Below are positions 11,443-16,387 of a stretch of DNA of 16,387 nucleotides, in pieces; positions within the stretch are counted from its first letter, which is position 1, and each line of letters starts with the position of its first letter. A program made the translations under genes and the position numbers. A model generated the notes under the pieces. That model ran no database searches and had not been told where the DNA came from. It saw only the letters and a program-made list of their open reading frames with translations. This DNA is from Glomus cerebriforme (Eukaryota > Glomeromycota > Glomeromycetes > Glomerales > Glomeraceae): contig QKYT01000031.1 of NCBI GenBank assembly GCA_003550305.1, positions 371,408-387,794 of the forward strand, in the 5' to 3' direction.

Positions 11443-12006
11443 GATATTTTGGGTTTTTTTCAATAAGATTAATTACGTCAATTACATCATTATGAAACTT
11501 CGTTTAAAAAAATGCATCATTATTTATTTGTAATACAAACTGACAAAGCCACATTATTATTACATTGTTTGAAATTAGCTCATTTGACATTTTTGGTGTC
11601 AAATTATAGTAAACCTGAAATTTTTTTAATCCAATAATTTGCGCACCATCATCATAAATGTGGGACAAAAATTTATTAAAAGATCCTTTCTTTTTTGTAC
11701 AATTTACAATATATGTTAATAAATAAATGTATATTAAAAACTGTTATCATTATTTAAATAATCTTTTTGAACTAATAATTTAAAACGTCTTATTTTTTTT
11801 CTTTTCGAATAATAAAGTGATCAATAACTTTCTTTCCGAATTTCCAATACTTTTTTTCTTTGAATTTCTCATTCATTTTATAATACGATTATTCTCAAGT
11901 TGATCAAAATCATCATACCAATCCAAGATTATTAATTTCTAATACTAACATATTCAATGTTTTTTCATTAAAATAGTATTCTCTATCTATCCATTCAAAA
12001 AAAGCC
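11443..12006. other. Convergent intergenic region between GMF and the cornichon gene
   Basis: This AT-rich stretch has no credible reading frame on either strand. It must carry both 3' untranslated regions and poly(A) sites. I see no repeat or RNA gene in it. Confidence 0.5.
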
Positions 12007-12881
12007 TTAAGATTCATTGATAAGCGCGACAATCATCCTAAAAAAAAGTTTTTTTTTTTTATAAAAATAAATTCGAGTGAATATATAAATCTTTTTTTTG
12101 CTTATATTACATATTTGTTCATATTCATACCTGTATAGATAATAAAAGAAACTTATAAGATAAAATCCAAGTTTAGCAAAACATTCTTTTTTATGTTGTC
12201 CTAAAGTTCTAAAAATCTCTGTAGCATCATACATATGCTTATTATTCTGTACTCTAAAAACAAAAGATTATTAGAAACAAATAATAATAATAATACCATA
12301 ATAATAAAATACGTGATTTACTTGTTAATATTATAAGCAACTAATGGCGCATTAATGATGAATGCAATCCAACTTCCATTAATTAAAAATATAAAAGTAA
12401 TAAACGCATGAGCCATCATTTCTGGAAGTACGAACTAATTATTGTTATATTAGAATCATTGTGTTAATATTTAATATACTTTTTTTTTTTTTATTGATTA
12501 GAGGAAATCGGTGTTTAAGGAATTTCAAATTAATTAAATTTGATCAATTATAATCACTTACCTGATTCAATTTATTACAAAGATCAATAGGATTAATATA
12601 ATCACATTCTAGATCTGAAAACATAATCGTCTATTTAAAATTAAACAATAATTAGTTTTGATTATGTTAAGGATAAAACTTTCACAATTTTTCACACTTT
12701 ATTGTGTTCTTTATAAGCATTTAACGAATTTTTAAAGCTTATTTCTTTTCTTTAATCAATTTTATACATCCCACGAATTAAACAAACTTTCATAAGAAAA
12801 GGATACAAAAAAGACCATCGTAAATAATAAAATTGCGGCCATAACGACGGCAAAAAGGAAAAGCAATGCTTCACTTGGCAT
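12007..12881 (-). CDS. ERV14: Cornichon/Erv14 family ER cargo receptor
   Basis: Five exons (12807-12881, 12562-12630, 12322-12434, 12131-12253, 12007-12037) total 411 nt and encode 136 residues, close to yeast Erv14 (138). The protein starts [16 protein letters not shown], a first membrane segment. It continues with [20 protein letters not shown] (the family's acidic-NPID region), a second hydrophobic stretch ([14 protein letters not shown]), NAPLVAYNI, then [20 protein letters not shown] and a hydrophobic end ([20 protein letters not shown]). Erv14/cornichon proteins select membrane cargo into COPII vesicles at the endoplasmic reticulum. All borders are GT/AG and all phases agree. It is divergent from the MoaE gene, with 300 bases between the two ATGs, so the two may share a promoter. 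Confidence 0.95.
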
Positions 12882-13181
12882 GTTGAATAATTCACTTTTT
12901 CAAAGATAAGTTCTTTATTTTCCTTTTATCTTTATTCAAATATTATCAGAATATCCACAAAAAAAAAAAGGATTATTGACGCAGCAAAAAAAAAATTTCG
13001 TGGTCCTTGTAGTGAGAATACCAAACTTTAATTTTTCCCAAAAAGAAAAGTTTTATTTATTTGTTTGTGAAACTTACATAATGCTATCTGATGATTTTTC
13101 TTTTTTCAGTTTTTTTTTTTAGGATGATCAAATTCTCTCCCTAATTAATTATACTTTAAAAAATTTTTTTTTCTTTGAGAA
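12882..13181. promoter_or_regulatory. Shared divergent promoter region of cornichon and MoaE genes
   Basis: 300 bases separate two divergent start codons. The region is rich in T/A tracts, such as the A run near 12959-12969 and the T run near 13112-13121. I see no clear TATA box or recognised factor site. Promoter function is inferred only from the layout. Confidence 0.5.
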
Positions 13182-13721
13182 ATGACAAACTTGAATAAAG
13201 ATTTTGTTAAATTGACATCAGAAAATCTCATACTTCAAGATATTATAAATTTAGTAAAAGATGATGGTGCTGGAGCAATTACGACATTTAATGGCACAAC
13301 GCGTAACATTTTCAAAGGTGAAGTATTTTTCTTTAATCAAGATTTTAAATCAATAATTCATTTATTAAATTTTTATTTATTTATTTATTTTTTTTTTTTT
13401 GTTGATACAGATAAAATAGTTGTTCGATTGGAATATGAATCTTATATCCCTATGGCAGAAAAAGTTTTATTAAATCTAATCTGTGAAGCTAGAACAAAAT
13501 GGGATATTACAAAAGTTGCGATATATCATCGTACAGGAATTGTACCCGTTGGAGAAACTAGTGTGATAGTAGCAGTATCAAGTATTCATCGTAAAGAATC
13601 ACTTCATGCTGTAGAATGGTTAATTGATGAATTAAAAGAAAAGGCTCCAATATGGAAAAAGGAAGTTTACAGTGATGGAAGCGTTTGGAAAGAAAATGCC
13701 GAAAATAGGCAAAAATGTTAA
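13182..13721 (+). CDS. MOCS2B: Molybdopterin synthase catalytic (large) subunit, MoaE/MOCS2B type
   Basis: Two exons (13182-13317 and 13411-13721) give 447 nt and 148 residues, the usual MoaE length. Family motifs are GAGAITTFNGTTRN near the N-terminus, VVRLEYESYIPMAEK, then AIYHRTGIVPVGETSV, AVSSIHRKE and LKEKAPIWKKE, which carries the conserved lysines of the active site. The enzyme, with the small MoaD-like subunit that supplies sulfur, converts precursor Z (cPMP) to molybdopterin for cofactor of nitrate reductase and similar enzymes; it acts in the cytosol. The intron (13318-13410, GTGAAG donor) is 93 bases long and has no stop in frame, so an unspliced message would still read through, adding 31 residues. 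The spliced form restores the family's IFK-DKIVVRLEY junction, so I prefer it. Confidence 0.96.
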   Translation: MTNLNKDFVKLTSENLILQDIINLVKDDGAGAITTFNGTTRNIFKGEVFFFNQDFKSIIHLLNFYLFIYFFFFVDTDKIVVRLEYESYIPMAEKVLLNLICEARTKWDITKVAIYHRTGIVPVGETSVIVAVSSIHRKESLHAVEWLIDELKEKAPIWKKEVYSDGSVWKENAENRQKC

Positions 13722-14032
13722 AAAAATATTATTTTAATAATTTATATATCTCCTATTTATTGTTAACTAAAAAATGAAAATAATAAAATAATAACAAGAG
13801 ATTTATATAATAAATAATAAATAATAACTGATCAATTCATTGCATAATATATATATAATTTGAAAATGAACCCCAAAATCTGACACACTTTGCGCACCCA
13901 AAAAATGAAATTGCAAACTTGTATATACACATTGCATTTGATCTATCATTCAAGGAAAAAAAAAATTTATATTCACCAGGAATTGTAACATTTCCTTAAA
14001 AAGATCAGAGATAATTGAAATTTATTTATACT
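13722..14032. other. Convergent intergenic region between MoaE and the kinase
   Basis: This 311-base AT-rich stretch carries the 3' ends of two convergent genes. AATAAA-like words are frequent (for example near 13780-13786). A 30-bp block at 13806-13835 is shared with the H4-GMF spacer. No gene is seen. Confidence 0.5.
13806..13835 (+). repeat. 30-bp block shared with 10252-10281 (copy 2)
   Basis: The sequence TATAATAAATAATAAATAAT, then AACTGATCAA, differs from the other copy at 2 of 30 positions. It lies 85 bases after the MoaE stop. Both copies are downstream of plus-strand genes. Confidence 0.5.
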
Positions 14033-16112
14033 CTAACTGGCAAAGGCATTAATTGTATCCTTTGCATTAGTATTAGGTCCTTCCATAGACCAAAATGAAG
14101 TAAGCGTTGCGATATCATCATCTGGTATAACAACACTCAGTGGGTTTTCTAAAGCTTTCGAAGTTTTAGAATTTATTGATACACTATCCTCAGATCTAGG
14201 TGGATCAAAAAATTGTGCTGCATTTATAGGATTACGTTGTGGTGATCTTAAACCAGATTGAGAGTTGCTGTATGATGAATTTTGAGTTGGTCTTGAATAA
14301 TTATAAGAATCTCGTGGCGGTTTAAGAGAATTATTATTATTATTATATTTTTTTTGTGGAATTCTTCCGCTTGTACGATGAGGAGATTTGGTCGGAATAG
14401 ATCTTGAACTTAATGGATCTTGAGATCTGCTCGAAGTACTATAAGTACTTTGTGATTTTTTTAGATTATTATTTGTACTCTGAGATACATTAGATTCTGA
14501 TGTTTCTCGAAATGATCGTTGTGAATTTTTTAATGGTTCTCGAGGATATTGGGTAAATTTGTCCTCAACTAAAGAAGGCCGTAAACTATTATTATTTACT
14601 TCAACGGAAGAATCTTGTAAACTATTAAAACCATTAGATGTAGTTTCAATAGCACGAGATGAAATCTTAGGTGATAGTGTTTGCTTACGTTCCTTTAATT
14701 CAGGAAAATCCAATAAACGACTATAATAAACTGCTTCTGGGTGTGTAAGATTATTTGAAACACCATTAAATGATATCGTTGAACCACCTTTCCGTAAAAA
14801 TTCATCTAGCGAATCATTTACCAACCAGTGGTAAACAGTTTTTAATACTTCAGGTGCATCAGGACGATTATCAGGATTAGGATCCCAGCAACTTTTCATA
14901 AGTTCAGAATAAAAAGAAGGTGTTCCAGGTGGAACTGGTGGTCTTTTCCCCTCAACTATATCTTTTGCCATATTAAGATTATGAGCTGTACCAGCATATG
15001 GTCTAATACCAGAACAAATTTCCCACATTATAATAGCAAAACTATAAATGTCTACTTTTTTTGAATATTCTGCCCCTTTAAGAAGTTCTGGTGCAACATA
15101 AGGAAGAACTCCATAAACTGCTTTTTTACGTACCATTCGATTAGCTGGTCCACAAAGTCCAACATCTCCAATAACGAAATGTGATCGATCGATATTCATT
15201 ATATTTCCACAATGCAAATCTCCATGAATGAGATCTTTCTTATGCATTTCAGCAAGACCACGAGCTATTTGTTTAAGAATTCGAATTTTATCTTTCCAAC
15301 TCGATATACGATTGCGTTGAATATGTAATCTTAAATCTCCAAATGATGCATATTGCATTACCATCATAAATTCTCCATTTTGTAATTGTGTAATGCCATG
15401 ACAATGCAAAAATTGTGGTTGCGAAAACAAACACCAATGTGATTTAAGCTTTTTTTTTTAAAAAAAATAAAAATTATATAAAATATATATCATATTAAAG
15501 TTATATTTAATATTAATAATGGGGGGGTTAAAATATAATTAAATTAAATCGAATAATTACCTCATTTAAATAATCGCTACTAAAATCTTGTGAACCATCC
15601 AAACATTTCAATGCAACAGTCTGTCCGGATTTACTCCACATAGCTTCATAAATTGCAGAATATCCACCACGAGTAATAGGTTTACAACTCACAAATTCAT
15701 CGAATGGAATCCAAACTAAATTATGGGCTGGATATGGAAATTCCAATCGAATTTCCTGAATAAGATCATCAATTGGTTTATGTCCACTACGCCAATCTCT
15801 ACGTTGTCCTGAACTTGAACGATTTGGAGTTGACATTGATGGTGGAGTGAGTTTATTTGTATCAATGTTATTAATGTTATTAATGTTGTTAATGTTGTTA
15901 ACGTTATTAACGTTGACGTTGTTATTGTTGGTATTAAATGCATTATGAATATTATAATAATTCGCTATATCTGTACTATTATTGGACGTCGCAACACTTG
16001 TAATAACTGATCTGTCGTTTGATCGTTTTATACTATTACGTGTTCTACGTCTTGTTTTTTTACGTTTTTTAAGGAATACTCTACGAAATATTCGGCTTAA
16101 ACGAATAAACAT
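14033..16112 (-). CDS. TKL-like protein kinase with Asn-rich N-terminus and Ser/Asn-rich tail
   Basis: Two exons (15561-16112 and 14033-15448) total 1968 nt, encoding 655 residues. The start MFIRLSRIFRR was chosen because the upstream extension (to 16208) is only T-tract translation. A basic segment (about 1-34) and an Asn-rich stretch (about 54-83) precede the kinase domain (about 140-395). It has a glycine loop ITRGGYSAIYEA, ATP-binding Lys169 in VALKC, and the likely helix-C Glu184 at the splice border. The catalytic loop is LIHGDLHCGN, with Asp261 and Asn266. The metal-binding motif is GDVGLCG, with Asp279, and the APE motif is APELLKG. It has Gly where HRD has Arg, and Val where DFG has Phe. 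It should phosphorylate Ser/Thr or Tyr residues; the substrate is unknown. The tail (about 400-655) is rich in Ser, Asn, Pro and Arg and is likely disordered. Confidence 0.93.
15864..15922 (-). repeat. 9-bp minisatellite encoding Asn-Ile/Asn-Val repeats in the kinase N-terminus
   Basis: On the plus strand TTAATGTTA/TTAATGTTG/TTAACGTTA units repeat about six times. Translated on the minus strand they give repeating N-N-I and N-V-N residues. Unit variants (T to C, A to G) show partial homogenisation. Copy number is likely to vary between strains. Confidence 0.8.
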
Positions 16113-16339
16113 AATTTTTTTTAAAAAGAAAGGAAAAAAAAAGTGAAATGAAAATTTATTAAATAATATAAAAAAAAAAAATTTTTTTATACGAAAAAAA
16201 AAAACCACCGGATAAAATTACGACAGAGAAAAAAAAACCCCCAAAAATTTTTTTTATGGTTAGTTGCTTATTTATAAATGATAAATGAACTTTGTACAAT
16301 AATCAAATTACATAACGTAACAAAAAATTATTTACTTAC

Positions 16340-16365
16340 CGAATAATCGAGTTAGATGGAGGCAT
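16340..16365 (-). other. Possible first exon or upstream ORF (MPPSNSII, then a GTAAGT donor)
   Basis: On the minus strand an ATG at 16363-16365 opens MPPSNSII plus two bases, and a perfect GTAAGT donor starts at 16339. It lies about 250 bases upstream of the kinase ATG. No AG acceptor lies between the in-frame TAA near 16220 and that ATG, so it cannot simply extend the kinase protein at 16112. It could be a leader exon with an upstream ORF, or chance. A plus-strand ATG at 16356 (MEALENKKF) is open to the window end, so the orientation is uncertain. Confidence 0.25.
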
Positions 16366-16387
16366 TGGAAAATAAAAAATTTAGAAA

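Noticed and set aside
13182..13721. Reading the MoaE gene as one 179-residue unspliced protein
   Set aside because: The inserted 31 residues are T-tract translation, and removing the GT/AG intron restores the family motif spacing and length.
15528..16208. Longer kinase start at 16208 (VFFFRIKKFFFF...)
   Set aside because: The first codon is GTG and the extension is translation of poly-T tracts, so the ATG at 16112 is preferred.

Overview
The window looks like nuclear DNA of an AT-rich filamentous fungus, most likely an early-diverging lineage. My best guess is an arbuscular mycorrhizal fungus of the Rhizophagus type. The reasons are very AT-rich intergenic DNA with long homopolymers, many short introns with GTAAGT-like donors, intron-containing core histone genes, a TKL-like kinase with degenerate motifs, and decayed hAT and foldback elements. 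The genus is an inference from style; no marker in the window proves it.

Layout. (1) 1-3060 is transposon-derived: a decayed hAT transposase on the minus strand that runs off the left edge, a likely hAT terminus (2498-2596), and a 315-bp foldback MITE bounded by TA (2746-3060). (2) 3061-5253 is a gene-poor AT-rich stretch with a perfect-looking hairpin and a degenerate tandem repeat whose units look flanked by splice sites. (3) 5254-7649 is a seven-exon SulP anion transporter with a STAS domain (minus). (4) 8292-10047 is a divergent histone H3 / histone H4 pair sharing a 710-bp promoter with mirrored TATA boxes and a cluster of CGCG-containing, MBF/E2F-like sites. (5) 10330-11442 is an eight-exon GMF (glia maturation factor, ADF-H) gene whose first intron directly follows the ATG. 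(6) 12007-12881 (minus) is a cornichon/Erv14 cargo receptor, divergent from (7) the MoaE-type molybdopterin synthase large subunit at 13182-13721. (8) 14033-16112 (minus) is a two-exon TKL-like protein kinase with an Asn-rich N-terminus and a Ser/Asn-rich tail.

All six spliced genes and the kinase were assembled by hand. Every assembled CDS is a multiple of three and matches its family's usual length, which supports the exon calls. The genes belong to unrelated housekeeping pathways (anion uptake, chromatin, actin debranching, ER export, molybdenum cofactor, signalling). Apart from the H3-H4 pair, I see no sign that they form a functional cluster.

I did not find a convincing new biological system. 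The observations most worth checking are the foldback element, the splice-bounded repeats, the histone promoter architecture, H3 T32A, the GMF start-codon intron, the stop-free 3n intron in MoaE, the kinase with altered HRD and DFG motifs, and the concentration of TGA codons at apparent Trp positions in the dead hAT copy.
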